Shown here one piece after another: positions 30,357 to 41,209 of a DNA stretch of 64,000 nt. Location of the stretch: assembly GCF_905220365.1 (NCBI RefSeq), contig NC_061135.1, forward strand, positions 1,133,501-1,197,500. Direction: 5' to 3'. The position numbers and the translations under genes are program-made. Below the pieces are notes generated by a model that saw nothing but the letters and a program-made list of their open reading frames with translations, did no database searches and was not told the DNA's origin. This stretch comes from Vanessa cardui. Taxonomy: Eukaryota > Arthropoda > Insecta > Lepidoptera > Nymphalidae. Each line of letters opens with the position of its first letter. Position 1 is the stretch's first letter.

Positions 30357-30888
30357 ATCAATCAAGCAAACAAATCTATAAACGTCATCGAAGCAGTGGG
30401 AACCGGCTTCAACAAAGCACTAGACTCATTTGCCAACAATAAATCACTTAGGAACGTTGAACATGTCATCACAATGTAAAGCATCCTTGACAGATGCATC
30501 GATGCATTTAACTAATTGCGAAAATTGTAAACCGCAGATGATACAACAACAAATGCTACCACAGCGTTCCTTCGGATTAAAGAAAACGACGAAACAAAAG
30601 AACATCGACTTACGTTGAAAAGATTTTTTTTAAGAAAGTTCATGATAATAGTAAAAGAAGAAATGAAAGGTCTTTCATACGATTCCATTGAAATAGAAAT
30701 GAAACAAACGAACCGGTATCTGAACAGTGAAGATAGACCAGAGCAAGAAACAAAAGCCTAATTACTAAGAGTCAAAGACAAAATCACAAATATTCATTCA
30801 ATATAGAGTGACATTTGCTTATTGATAGATGAAAATCTACCACCAGTTCGGAATTTAACACCTCCAATATTATTAGATCCAGAAATAA
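30357..30888 (+). pseudogene. Decayed reading frame of unknown origin
   Basis: One frame (codons at positions divisible by three) stays protein-like for ~177 codons with only five stops (30474, 30510, 30525, 30759, 30804). It includes VIEAVGTGFNKALDSFANNK, ATTAFLRIKENDETKEHRLT, VKEEMKGLSYDSIEIEMKQT and LIDENLPPVRNLTPPILLDP. Composition is charged and helix-like, unlike AT-driven chance frames here. A Helitron begins at 30889 and the frame is not clearly resumed after it. I do not recognise the family; it could be a transposon protein or a retrocopy of a host gene. Confidence 0.4.
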
Positions 30889-31063
30889 TCTATGCTAATA
30901 TTATAAATCTAACTGTCTTTCACGACCAAACCGCTTGATCGAATTTGATGAAACTTGGTACGAAGCAAATTGGAACTGAACGAAAGGACATGGGTTACTT
31001 TTTTTAGCTAACACATGACAACCAATACCTGAAACTAAGAACGAAGTCGCGGGCGACAACTAG
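30889..31063 (+). mobile_element. Helitron-like family B
   Basis: Starts A/TCTATGCTAATATTATAAAT and ends GAACGAAGTCGCGGGCGACA A CTAG/T. The CTTTCACGACCAAACCG and TAACACATGACAACCAAT words match. The GTCTGTCTGTC stretch is deleted. Confidence 0.85.
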
Positions 31064-32372
31064 TATAATAAGATATTATTTGATCATTATTGTACGTCAA
31101 AAAGACACAAAGAGTTGAATCGTGATATCAGATATAATAAAAATGAAAAGAGTCAATGAAACTAAATTAATTTCCACAGTACATTACATCGTAGTATACT
31201 CTCGACTGGCATTCACAGCAGCCTTTTATAAATTTTAAGACTAGCTCGCTTTGTTGGAAGAAAATAACTCGTTAGCCGCGGAGCTGTAATTTCTTTCAAA
31301 AGCAAGGAAATATTTTCTATAACAGCGCCGAGACGCCTTTGTTGTTCACTATTTTCGATGCCAGTTACGTAATTAACTTTGTTTAATCTTATATTTTGAT
31401 ATTGACTGGGCTATTTCGTCATCCTATCCTAAAACAAATGAAATTTATATTATGTGATAAAGATTTAGATACTTTACTAATCTGCTGATGGTGGATGTAT
31501 ATGCTACTATTTTATTCACCGCATGCAAGGTTGATTGATACATTTGAATTAGGATATAAAACCTCAATTGGTCCCATAGCTTTCATGTCGTATATCGGCT
31601 ACTAAAGCCGAATTCAGCTTCAAACAGCATTTATTAATAAAGAATGTTATATTGCATAGATATAATATGATTAGATTAATATAACGAGAGATTTTCTATC
31701 TCTATCGCCCCTGTGCGTGCAAACAAACAAACTTTATAATATGAATATAGACAAAAATATTCAGTATATTTAAGAATAATACAAATAGATTGAAAGAGAG
31801 AGAAAAATCAATATTATGCGATATAACACATATTTAAATCTTAATCTTTTTTACGTGTTTATGATCTAAATTAACCAAACTTCAATTGCCTGCCCACTTG
31901 TATAGTGTAGTGCTTTAAATGAAAGCGTTCCATTAAACGTTTGAAAACATTAAAATGCTAAATATCAAAACACGAACTATTAAGTATTTAAATTTCGAAC
32001 GGAATATTAAAACGAACTCATTAATTTAAGTTTATAAATATAAGTATTTAATAACACGAAGATGCACTCAACTGCGACGGATTTCACAAAAGCCTTTGAC
32101 ACTTCACATCTTATTGACTTCACGGATCGCTGGCTTCTGGAATACGAGTTTTCAATTCGTCTATTGAAACAAGCGACTAAAGGCCCGGTTTAGTTGCTAC
32201 TATTGTTAAGGCTTCAATTTTGATTCGAGTTTAAAATTTTACCAGCAATAAATGTTACGGTGTTATTATGTTAGTAGGTTTATAATATGAAATTGTATTA
32301 CCTACTTACAATAGTTCTTATTCTCTAAATGAATTCTACTTGGTTTTAATTGTAGGTCTATTTACATCATTA
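31064..32372. other. Unique AT-rich stretch
   Basis: No gene or window repeat recognised. Slightly G+C-richer parts near 31240-31370 and 32060-32200 have no open frame or motif that stands out. Confidence 0.4.
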
Positions 32373-32618
32373 TCACTACATAGTATAAAACAAAGTCGCT
32401 TTCCGCTGTCTGTTTCTATGTTAGCTGTGATTTTAATGCGGTGTTTTTTTGTTAAATAGTGATTCGAAAGGAAGGTTTTCGTATATAAGACATAACCAAT
32501 ATAGTAAAGAAACGTGATAATTTTAGATGTTCCTAATGTGATGTTGTGAATAAACAAATCCTGTAGAATATTCAGTGTGAGTATTACACCAGTGCGAAGC
32601 CGAGGCGGGCTTGTGAAG
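32373..32618 (+). mobile_element. Helitron-like family G
   Basis: Starts A/TCACTACATAGTATAAAACA, continues GTCGCTTTCCGCTGTCTG and CCAATATAGTAAAGAAACG, and ends with AGTGCGAAGCCGAGGCGGGC and a decayed GTGAAG in place of GCTAG. GCGAAGC is intact. Confidence 0.85.
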
Positions 32619-33343
32619 TTTGTAATAATATTGCTTTTATCGTCATGTATATTTTTAAGAGGTTATAAACTGTTCCATAATTAATCCTTAATGTTGATAG
32701 TAGTTAAAGCTACCTGATTAAGGTGTTATAATTATGAACTCTAATTATCACACAGCGTATTTTCGCAAAGAAAGAGTACTAAAGTCTGAGTAATGTTTTA
32801 TATATTTCATAATTTTAAACCATAAACCACTTACTCTGTGTAATGTTACAAATACATTCTGAGAAAAGTGGAATGTCTCATACTGTGATCCTGGAACATA
32901 ATACCTTCGAGTCACGGATGAAAAAACCGCAATGCGCAAAATAGAACAGACCAAAACATGCCGAACCATTCTTGAAAATTTTCTATCCCAAGCTATAAAT
33001 TTCGTATGATTTAGATCAAGCACAATTCATAGACGCAGTGGCCCGGGTTCAATCAAATCCAGGCCCAATTCTACGTTTCAATTTGAAACATTTCACGGTC
33101 TCGTTTTAAATTGGTATGCCCACTCGCAATCATTCGAATAGGACGAAACAAGGCTTAATACGGTTAACACGTTAAACCAACTGTGTTAACGTACGAAATA
33201 ACATTTCGCTATATTCAAATTTTGTCCTATATAGAGATAGGATTTCAAAAATCATTTTTATACCGTTTAATCCACGAATGCATCGGATACAATACGTTAT
33301 GTGTGAACAAATACATTTGATACTACATGATAATATTTCTAAA
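32619..33343. other. Unique stretch
   Basis: No gene supported. Contains a perfect inverted pair GTTAACAC (33163-33170) / GTGTTAAC (33183-33190). A GCCCGGGTTCAATCAAATCC word at 33042 recalls a tRNA B box, without a matching A box. Confidence 0.4.
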
Positions 33344-33530
33344 CTAGTTGTTGTCAGCGGCTTCGCTAGAATTTTAAGGATTGGATGTCACGTGTTAGGC
33401 AAAAATATAAGCAGTTTGCTTCATACCAAATTTCGAAAAATTCGGCTCATTGGTATCGTCGTGAAAGAACAACAGACAGATAGACAGACATAGTTACTTT
33501 CACATTTATAATATTAATAATATATATGAT
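33344..33530 (-). mobile_element. Helitron-like family B
   Basis: Plus strand begins A/CTAGTTGTTGTCAGCGGCTTCGCTAG, giving an intact GCGAAGC on minus, and runs through GTCACGTGTTAGGC, TTTGCTTCATACCAAATTTC and GACAGACATAGTTACTTTC to TTATAATATTAAT. The TC end is blurred. Confidence 0.8.
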
Positions 33531-34296
33531 AATCCTTCTAACCGGTTTTAGTCAGTACACAAGTTAGTGCTAACAAAAGTTCAACCTTCAATCCCTCAGC
33601 TCATAATCCAATAGGGCAGCAATTTGCCATAATCAGAGTCATAAGCCTTCAGTTGAAGAACAAAGTCATATAACAATAACAAGCGATGCTTTAACAAACC
33701 AGCTTCAGGCTGGTATTGAGAATTTTGGACAGAAAAGCGATAACGTATATTCGATTCCTTGGAGACTGCGGCCTTATAAGATAGCCACATAACCTCGGAA
33801 CTGTCTTTGTTTTGCTACTAGCGCAAAGATCAACAAAAGTGTCAAATACTTTTCTATACATTCGCAGTCCTCAAATAAATTTATCAATTAAAAATCATTT
33901 GCTTTTGAATGTAAGGCAAGACAATTAAGGTAAACTTATAAGGAAACTAGAAAATGTTTACCAATTACAATTAGTGTCAGTAATGAAAGTTGAGAAGCTT
34001 AAAGCCTTAATATCAGATTATACTGAATTCAACTTAAGTTATACGTGCCCTTTCGAGTCACGTAACTTTAAATCCTACGTCATTGTGACGTGAAGTGCTT
34101 GTGAATTTAAGAACGGCGGAGAAAAACTTCGAGTATTTACGTATTTTCATATTCTTTTAGACGTGATGTATTTTGTAAGAATATTTGATTCTGGAATAAA
34201 TATCTGAAGAACTCTTTGAAACGACCGTGAGATTAATTTGATAAATTTCTACTAAATTTAATAAAGGTATCTTTAATGGCTATTTTTAAAATAATG
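33531..34296. other. Unique stretch with paired CRE-like sites
   Basis: No gene. ACGTCA (34077-34082) and TGACGT (34086-34091) face each other across TTG, a possible double CREB/ATF half-site arrangement. Confidence 0.4.
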
Positions 34297-34573
34297 TAGC
34301 AGTCTGTAAATTTCCCACTGCTGGGATAAGGCCTCCTCTTCCATTAAGGAGAGGATTTGGAACATATTCAACTACGCTGTTGCAATGCCGGTTGGTGGAA
34401 TGCACATGTGGCAGAATTTCGATGAAATTAGACACATGCAGGTTTTCTTTCACCGCCAAGCACGAGATGAATTATAAACACAAATTAAGCACATATATAT
34501 GGTGGTCCTTGCCTGGAACCCGCAATCATCGAATAAGATGCTCGCGTTCTCACCACTGGGCCATCTCAGCTCT
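34297..34573 (-). mobile_element. S-type SINE, ACTTT-tail subfamily
   Basis: On minus: AGAGCTGAGATGGCCCAGTG head, a damaged B-box region (GGGTTCCAGGCAAGG), loop CACCATATATATGTGCTT, stem CTCCTTAATGGAAGAGGAGG and AGACTGCTACATTATT end. Possible target duplications TATTTTTAAAA / TATATTTTAAAA flank it. An internal deletion removes part of the AACATCGTGAGGAAACC block. Confidence 0.87.
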
Positions 34574-35758
34574 ATTTATATTTTAAAAGGATATAAATGA
34601 ATTCAGATACCGTTTTCAATGTAATTTAAATGAGGGTGTTACTGTGAAGAATTACATTTATTAAGCAAACATGTTGAGCGAGATAATGTCATTTTCTTAA
34701 TACGATCTACACTTAATTAAAGTCGGAATGGTTCTGAACATATAATACATGTATCTTGACGAAAATTTGCAGGTTAAAGTCCGGATAAGTGTGACTGCTT
34801 CATTCGTATAATTGAACGAATTTGGTGGATGTGTTTTGGAACAAGTTCTAAGTCTGCTTGAGAAAAGGCTAGCATGTTATCTGTGGGATATTGTCTCAAA
34901 GTTCTTATGCTTTATCATAAGTAGCAAAATTATTCAATGTTTAATGTGAATAAGTACATTAATATCAGCATTTACTATTTATGAAAATCATACTTATATT
35001 CAACAATTGAACTATGTTTTACAATAGTGTTATTCAAGACTGTTTATAAAGAGTTAAAATCGAATTAATTAATAAGTAACTACTACAAAAAATAAATGCA
35101 AATATGCCTCATAATAATAAAATGTTTGAACAGTGTCCAAAATAGTTTAAGAAGCATGTAGGTATGATTGGTTATAAATTCTAAATTTAAATAAAGTAAC
35201 CTAACCTACACCATCTACCAAGGACTTTCTATAAGAACTTCATAGTAAACTTATCTTATGCTTAGATTTTTCTAAAAATGACATTGTACTGGTCCAAAGC
35301 CTGGTAGGAATGATTTGAGTCTCTGGTACAGTGATACAAAGTTACACGAAACAAAGAACGCTACACAAATACACGCGAACCAAAAATACCCACGCTGATA
35401 CTGCACCAGGACCAAAACGACATTTCAACGTATTGATCTTGCGAAGTTTTCGTCGTTATGACAATACATCACTTAAAATCCAACCATAGTTTGTAATAAC
35501 AAAAAACGGAGCTCCGTTTCATTGCGTAGTTTGTCTTTTTTTTGCCTTCCATTAAACAGAAAAAAATATATAAACGCCTCGAGCCTTTTACGGCGTATTA
35601 CGACGCCATGTTGGTTTTCTGTATATAGCAGCAGCGTTACATAGCAGATGTAGTTAAATAAGGACGTCGTTTTAAGCCTAGCAAAGCCTCATTCCTCAAC
35701 TTTAGTTCAAACTTTATACTTTAGTTTATAGCACACATACAGATACATCTGCTGACAT
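34574..35758. other. Unique stretch with a 16-bp palindrome
   Basis: No gene supported. AAACGGAGCTCCGTTT at 35504-35519 is a perfect 16-bp palindrome. A G+C-richer segment (GCCTCGAGCCTTTTACGGCG) follows near 35576. Confidence 0.4.
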
Positions 35759-36058
35759 GGCCCAGTGGGTAGAACGCGTGCATCTTAACGGATGATTTCG
35801 GTTTTAAACCGAGGCAAGCATCACTATATATATATGTGCTTAATTTGTGTTTATAATTCATCTCGTGCTCGGTAAAGAAAAACATCGTGAGGAAACCTGC
35901 ATTTGTCTAATTTAATCGAATTTCTGCCACATGTGCATTCCACCGACCCGCATTGGAACAGCGTGGTGGAATATGTTTCAAACCCTCTCCTTAGTGTGAG
36001 AGGAGGCCTTAGCCCAGCAGTGGGTAATTTACAGGCTGTTACTTTACTTTTACTTTAC
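35759..36058 (+). mobile_element. S-type SINE, ACTTT-tail subfamily, full length
   Basis: Head GACATGGCCCAGTGGGTAGA, loop CACTATATATATATGTGCTT, CATTCCACC/GGTGGAATATG arms, stem CTCCTTAGTGTGAGAGGAGG, tail TTACTTTACTTTTACTTTAC. ACAGATACAT (35749-35758) and ACAGATATAT (36059-36068) are a likely target duplication at 9 of 10 sites. Confidence 0.9.
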
Positions 36059-36068
36059 ACAGATATAT

Positions 36069-36721
36069 ATATACATATATGAACGGTGACAATATGTAAT
36101 TTAGTTCTGCAGTGAAATTATATTGTCAGAAAAAAACTACAATGACACTTATAACGGTTAATTATCCATGTTCTATCTCTTTTCAATACAGTTCCCAAAT
36201 ATACGTGTTGAAAAGGGACAAATAGCTTTGCTAAGCTACCCACAACACATGTAACGGTATGAATTACATAACGCAACAGCTTTCTGAGCTGCCAGTAACA
36301 GCCTCTCACGTCAAACGCATCCCATCGCTTACAATATCATGTACTCGTAATGTCACAACAGAATCTTACTCAGACAATGCCTTTGTTTCATCGGACGCTA
36401 TGTTATCTTCTCTAATAGATATCATATTTGCAAACAATACTAAAGATTGTAATAACTACAACAAAATAATCTAACGTTTCGCTGTATCTCATAAATATAT
36501 TTAATATAAAATGTTACTGAATACGATAATTGCTAGAAATACCAGTCTGATCTTAAAACCCATTTCTTTTTTTTCTATTTGATAGAATTTTTACCGACTG
36601 AAGCGGCTCATAACATTTAGGGATGTAAGAAGAATTGAGTGACAAATCAGTTTTGGCATTATAGCAATAATGGGAGTTATTTAATAACGACAAAATGTTT
36701 TGGATTACTAGGAACTAATGA
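36069..36721. other. Unique AT-rich stretch
   Basis: No gene supported. Opposed short open frames near 36118-36474 overlap and have no domain features. Confidence 0.4.
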
Positions 36722-37003
36722 TTTAATTTCACAATAAAACCTCATTTAAGTGTCAACTCATTTGTCATCAACACTAAAACGCATACAAATCACGAAAATT
36801 ATGCAATATCCTGCGTTCTGTCACAGCCTGGAGTTCGTGTCGAGCAAATATGGAGCAATTTGCCTTCGCCGCGGGCGCTTAAATTAGATTTGCGACAATC
36901 CGACGCCATCTATGTCCATGCGTCATCCCTGATGAGTGTGCCGGGAGCGATTCCAAAAGGAGGCCGTGAAAATTATTGTAACCGTTTTTTATCAAATGGA
37001 ATG
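36722..37003 (+). other. 94-codon stop-free, G+C-rich unique block
   Basis: From the TGA at 36719 to the TAA at 37004 one frame is open for 94 codons without an early ATG. The part 36815-36965 is about half G+C by my count, well above its surroundings, and reads CVLSQPGVRVEQIWSNLPSP, ALKLDLRQSDAIYVHASSLM and SVPGAIPKGGRENYC. It matches no repeat here. It may be an exon, a fragment of a mobile-element gene, or a conserved non-coding element; I cannot choose. Confidence 0.3.
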
Positions 37004-37020
37004 TAAAAGAATAAATCCTG

Positions 37021-37257
37021 TAAGCCGGATGATTGCGGGTTCAAACCCAGGCAAGCACTACTGAATATTTATGTGCTCCGCGGTGAAGGCAAACATCGTG
37101 AGAAAACCTGCATGTGTCTAATTTTGTAGAAATTCTACTACCTGTGTATTCCATCAACCCGCATTGGAGCAGTGTGGTGAAATATGTTCCAAACCTTCTC
37201 GAAAGAGAGAGGAGTCTTAGTCCAGCATTCGGAAATTGACAGGCTATTGTTGTTGTA
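37021..37257 (+). mobile_element. S-type SINE, TTG-tail subfamily, head-truncated
   Basis: Begins inside the head at AAGCCGGATGATTGCGGGTT, loop CACTACTGAATATTTATGTG, stem TTCTCGAAAGAGAGAGGAG, tail GGCTATTGTTGTTG. The A-box portion and the CTTAATTTGTGTTTATAATT segment are deleted. Confidence 0.82.
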
Positions 37258-37920
37258 TAATTCCATTTTTGAAATTATAAAGTCAAAAAATGTCCTATCC
37301 TTTTTTCCCGAGGATCTACCAATTATATACGAGTACTTGATTGTTCCTGAACGTAATTGCCATCATTCTTCTTAATATCAAATCTGCTCGCATTTCACCG
37401 AACAAATTTCAGTAATCAAAAGACATGATAATTTAAACGATATCCCCCTCAAGAGCTCCGGAAACGTTCGGCGAACTGGTGTATATTTATCTTACATCAT
37501 CCACAGACAATGGCCTCCCAAAAGCGCATGCGTTAATAAAATTCAAAAAGGCGTGTGCCACAATGATATGATTGCTGACTATAATTGTGGGGTCAATGAG
37601 ATAATACCCGTAATGTGATCATCAGACATTTGTATTACGTATCACATGACTGATTATACGTTAACTTTCATTACTTTCATCCGTGTAATGGGTGTAGGTG
37701 GCTCTATTAGGATTCTAAGATTACGTAAACATTTTGCTCGTGTCTCGATTCAACGGTGAATATCTTGTTATACATACTTGTGTCATGTTATAAATATTAT
37801 CAGAGGTTTTGGTATTATACACTTTGAAAGAGGAAAAGATATGACACTATATTAAAGATCAATTGTTTTTAAAAAGCGAAAGAGATGAATAGATTTTTGT
37901 CTTATCCTATTGTTGATTAT
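37258..37920. other. Unique stretch
   Basis: No gene supported. 37440-37630 is somewhat G+C-richer (AGAGCTCCGGAAACGTTCGG) and single-copy within the window. Confidence 0.4.
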
Positions 37921-38117
37921 AAATAAATATGAGCCAACATCACATACATTACTCTGATCCCAATGTAATTAGATAAAGCACTTGTGTTTTGGAAAATCAG
38001 AAGTAACGAAGGTTGTGGTACCTTCGACGAAGGTTGTGGAACACCCAGACCCAAGACAACATATACATCTAATGGTAATCTACATCGACTCGACCGGGAA
38101 TCGAACCCGAGACGGGG
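37921..38117 (-). mobile_element. C-type SINE, head-truncated
   Basis: On minus: CCCCGTCTCGGGTTCGATTC, CGGTCGAGTCGATGTAGATT, GTTGTCTTGGGTCTGGGTGT, and ATTGGGATCAGAGTAATGTA to GATGTTGGCTC. The tRNA A-box part is gone. Inside it ACGAAGGTTGTGG is present twice (38006-38018 and 38027-38039), a short internal duplication. Confidence 0.8.
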
Positions 38118-38684
38118 AATTTTGTTACAGAATACATGATTACAAAATTTACCGGAAAATTAAGAAAATATACTATCAATGATTTACAATGCTGATTAAA
38201 TAAAAAAAACTATGTTGGGTTTTTCATCATATGAAATAAATAAATCAAACAATACATTCTGTATTCGACATCTAACTAAATATAATTTAAGTAGACGTTC
38301 CTCATTGTTCACGGAAAACGTTTACGTTTCCTTGAAAATTCACCGCTTTGACGTGCAAATCCGCCGGCGGAAACGCTTTACAGCGCTGTCAGCTCGCTGA
38401 ATTTATTTCCCAGAAATCATGTCTAGCTCGAATTTAGAATCTTTATCATAGAAATACGTCATGTGCTAAGATTTCACTGACATTCCCATGCATTTTTACA
38501 TGATTGGATTTGATTCGTAACCTCTTTGGATATTTACTTAAGTTGTCAAGTAAACCATTCTATGTGAAAGGGATAGTGTTGTATTATACTATTTAGTACT
38601 GTAGTAAATGTCAGGGATATTAAATAGGCCACTCTTTTCTTACACGCGAGGGAAGTTACGGATGAAAACTAAAAATAATCATAA
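38118..38684. other. Unique stretch with G+C-rich core 38290-38400
   Basis: The core has GTTTACGTTTCC, TTGACGTGCAAATCCGCCGG, the palindrome CCGCCGGCGG and TTACAGCGCTGTCAGCTCGC. It is single-copy here and could be a conserved non-coding element. A 62-codon frame covers it without recognisable features. Confidence 0.35.
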
Positions 38685-38948
38685 TCATTACATAGTATAA
38701 AACAAAGTCGCTTACCACTATCTGTCCCTATGTATGCTTAGATCTTTAAAATTACGCAACGGATTTTGATTCGATTTTTTTTAAAAGATAAAGTGATTTG
38801 AGAGGAAGGTTTTTGTATATAATACATGGACAATATAGTAAAGAAACACTTATAATTTTAGAAGTGTCTAATGTGATGTCGTAAATAAACAAATTCTGTA
38901 GTATATTTAGTATTATTGTACCCGTGCAAAGCCGGGACGGGTCGTTAG
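38685..38948 (+). mobile_element. Helitron-like family G, near complete
   Basis: Starts A/TCATTACATAGTATAAAACA with GTCGCTTACCACTATCTGTC and ends TACCCGTGCAAAGCCGGGAC GGGTCGTTAG/T. The loop reads GCAAAGC, one change from GCGAAGC. The whole interior is alignable with the minus-strand copies. Confidence 0.9.
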
Positions 38949-39305
38949 TTGTATAAATTTATTACTTTTTTAATTTAAACGAACAGTTTTATTGTTCTAG
39001 GATATAAACAACCCTTTGAACGCCAAACTTAAGTAATCGATGTTCGAATCGGTATTAAGAGCATTACCAAATTCCCGATAACTGTTCCAGAAACTTGGAG
39101 TAGGTTTGGATGGAGAAGTTTTGTTGAATAGCTAAATGCTTTGTAAAGCGATGGAAGTTTGGGAAGTACTTTTATTTTGTTTAAGGCACCTCTGTGTAGG
39201 AGGTTTAAGAGCTCGCTGCGGTTTTCTAACTTTAAATAGTTTGTGTTTGAAACTATATTGTAGTCTAAGATGTTCGCTTGATACAATGTGTTGTTTGTTT
39301 TAGTT
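38949..39305. other. Unique stretch
   Basis: No gene supported; the minus open frame 39029-39286 has no recognised features. Confidence 0.35.
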
Positions 39306-39452
39306 ATCGGTCAAATCAAACAAATTTTATTCAAGTAAACTTCACAATGAAGCGTTTTTGAATCGTCAATAAATAAAGACTACCACCGTTTCGGCAACAG
39401 CATCTAGCGAGAATAAACGGCAAGAAACTCGCATAGTTGCTCTTTTCATATA
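39306..39452 (-). mobile_element. F-type retrotransposon 3' end
   Basis: Complement of the family end: GGTCAAATCAAACAAATTTT, ATTCAAGTAAACTTCACAA, GACTACCACCGTTTCGGCAA, CGGCAAGAAACTCGCATAGT. Closest to the copy at 20590-20706 (shared GTTTACTTGAAT and AAACGGTGGTAGT), so these two form a subgroup. Confidence 0.82.
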
Positions 39453-39611
39453 AACAACTTTACAATGCTGCTATTTATAGTAATTAGTGTCCTATCATGG
39501 AACCCTAGCCTAACTGCAGTGGTTTCTTTCCAAAAAGTACTCTTTCAATAAGTAATAGGTACTAGTATGTTCTACAGGAAAAATAATTACTTAGTTTAAT
39601 GTTAGGTTAAT

Positions 39612-39738
39612 AAGAAGGCGGAGGAAGAAACAGACCAGTAGCTGGTAAGTCAGCACCGCCACCAGCCTTGTGAGCTAAGATGTTATGTCCACTGTGACTG
39701 CAGCTACACTGACTCACTCACACTTAGATAAAGAGCGG
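39612..39738 (-). mobile_element. E-type retroposon fragment
   Basis: CACCGCCACCAGCCTTGTGA, GCTAAGATGTTATGTCCACT, GTGACTGCAGCTACACTGAC and TCACTCACAC are the complement of the E middle. Both ends are missing. Confidence 0.6.
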
Positions 39739-40289
39739 CTTTATTCTACTCTACCTAAACAGCAAAACTTAACACATTACTTAAACCGGTAAAATATGTA
39801 CTTGAACCAAAGATATTTTTTCAACAATGAAACATTAGTTAGTTATGAACAGCAATAAATATAAAATTAGTAAATATTGCAATGACTCCAAATTCTTATT
39901 GAGGTCTTCCATATAAAACACACACATACATAGCTTAGTATTACATGTAGAAAGAATACCTCAGAATCCGTCTCAAGTAAGGAGAACGTATTTCATATCC
40001 GTACAACCTACATCGCGGTTTACGTTTTTATTTAATCGAGTAATCGCTTCAAATATTTCAAACAGCAATATCATTTCAGTGCCAATATTTTAGCCAATCC
40101 CCAACTTATTCCTCTAAATATTAGTGTGTGAACAAAGCTTTATAAAGCACCCAAATTTAATATACAAACAAGTTAACGTATAACCTTTAAATAAAGTGCC
40201 TTTACAACCTATTAACACAATAAATATGACAGAAATAGGCCAGCATTTTGACAAAACATTGAGACGGTAGACATATTTATACCAGCTGT
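39739..40289. other. Unique AT-rich stretch
   Basis: No gene or repeat recognised. Confidence 0.4.
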
Positions 40290-40500
40290 GAGGTCATGGC
40301 GAGACTTGCGTGAGACGTGACCATTTAACGCTGAACCCCGACAAGCAATTCATTCCACGTGTAATTTACTGAAACGAGGATTACGAGGGGGGCAGGGTAG
40401 GCCAAGGTTTTGGTTAGCGATCATGAGTCATGATTGAATCAGCGGCGTTAACATTTCGTCTGGTGAATTTTAATTCATTTTAGTATTGATCGCTAACATA
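40290..40500. promoter_or_regulatory. Unique G+C-richer block with AP-1 palindrome
   Basis: ATCATGAGTCATGAT at 40420-40434 is a palindrome centred on TGAGTCA, the AP-1 (Fos/Jun) site. GTTAGCGATCA (40413-40423) and TGATCGCTAAC (40487-40497) are perfect inverted 11-mers enclosing it. The flanking sequence (GAGACTTGCGTGAGACGTGA, GGATTACGAGGGGGGCAGGG) is single-copy here. Regulatory role is inference. Confidence 0.3.
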
Positions 40501-40727
40501 ATTAGTATTGGTATAGAGTTGGGTGCTCGGTTTATGGACGCCATTTTATCATATGTTGATTATGAAATGGAAAGTTTCAGCTTTGCCAATCAGTCTCGAA
40601 ATCCCAATAACAATTGGGACCGTTGTAATATAAATGTCATATTGTGGTATTATGTATTTATAGCTCATAATAATTGTTTGTTTATTATTCAGTATTTAGA
40701 TCTTTGTATTTAAAAGAGGTCATACTA

Positions 40728-40919
40728 TTGGTGGTTTACACCTGTGGTACATTTTCGTTGAAATTAGACACATACAGGTTTCCTCACGATGCTTTCCTTC
40801 ACCGCCGAGCACGAGATGATTTATAAACACAAAATAAGCACATAAAAATAAAGTATTGCTCGCTTGGATTGAAACCCAAAATCATCGGTTATGATACGTG
40901 TTTTAACCACTAGGCCATG
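40728..40919 (-). mobile_element. S-type SINE, 3'-truncated
   Basis: On minus: CATGGCCTAGTGGTTAAAAC head, GGGTTTCAATCCAAGC B box, CATCTCGTGCTCGGCGGTGA, AGGAAAGCATCGTGAGGAAA, CCTGTATGTGTCTAATTTCA. The part with the CCACC arms, stem and tail is absent, so the subfamily cannot be read from those markers. Confidence 0.8.
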
Positions 40920-41010
40920 AATTGAACAGGGAAGGTTTAAATGTCCTGCAATAAACCCCCTAATTACTCTTTTTGTATTTGTTCTCCTATCTAAAAGTTT
41001 TATAAAGACT

Positions 41011-41038
41011 AGTATTGCATCCTCGTGAAGGCGGGACG
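41011..41038 (+). mobile_element. Possible Helitron G 3'-end scrap
   Basis: TATTGCATCCTCGTGAAGGC GGGACG resembles the last ~30 nt of family G but lacks the CTAG end and any upstream G sequence. Confidence 0.25.
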
Positions 41039-41209
41039 AAAACAGTAAAACACCACTTAAGCAACAATTAGAAGAAAATTTAGACATTCGAAACTGTCTG
41101 TACTCACGATATCAAACCAATTAACGCATTAAGGTTTCTGTACAAATTATCAACTAGAATCTGGGTTAATAGGCGTTCAATTTTTGTTGTTAACTATATT
41201 CTAGACTAA

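Noticed and set aside
33278..33493. 71-codon open frame
   Set aside because: Most of it is the complement strand of a family B Helitron, ending in the GTCTGTCTG-complement repeat.
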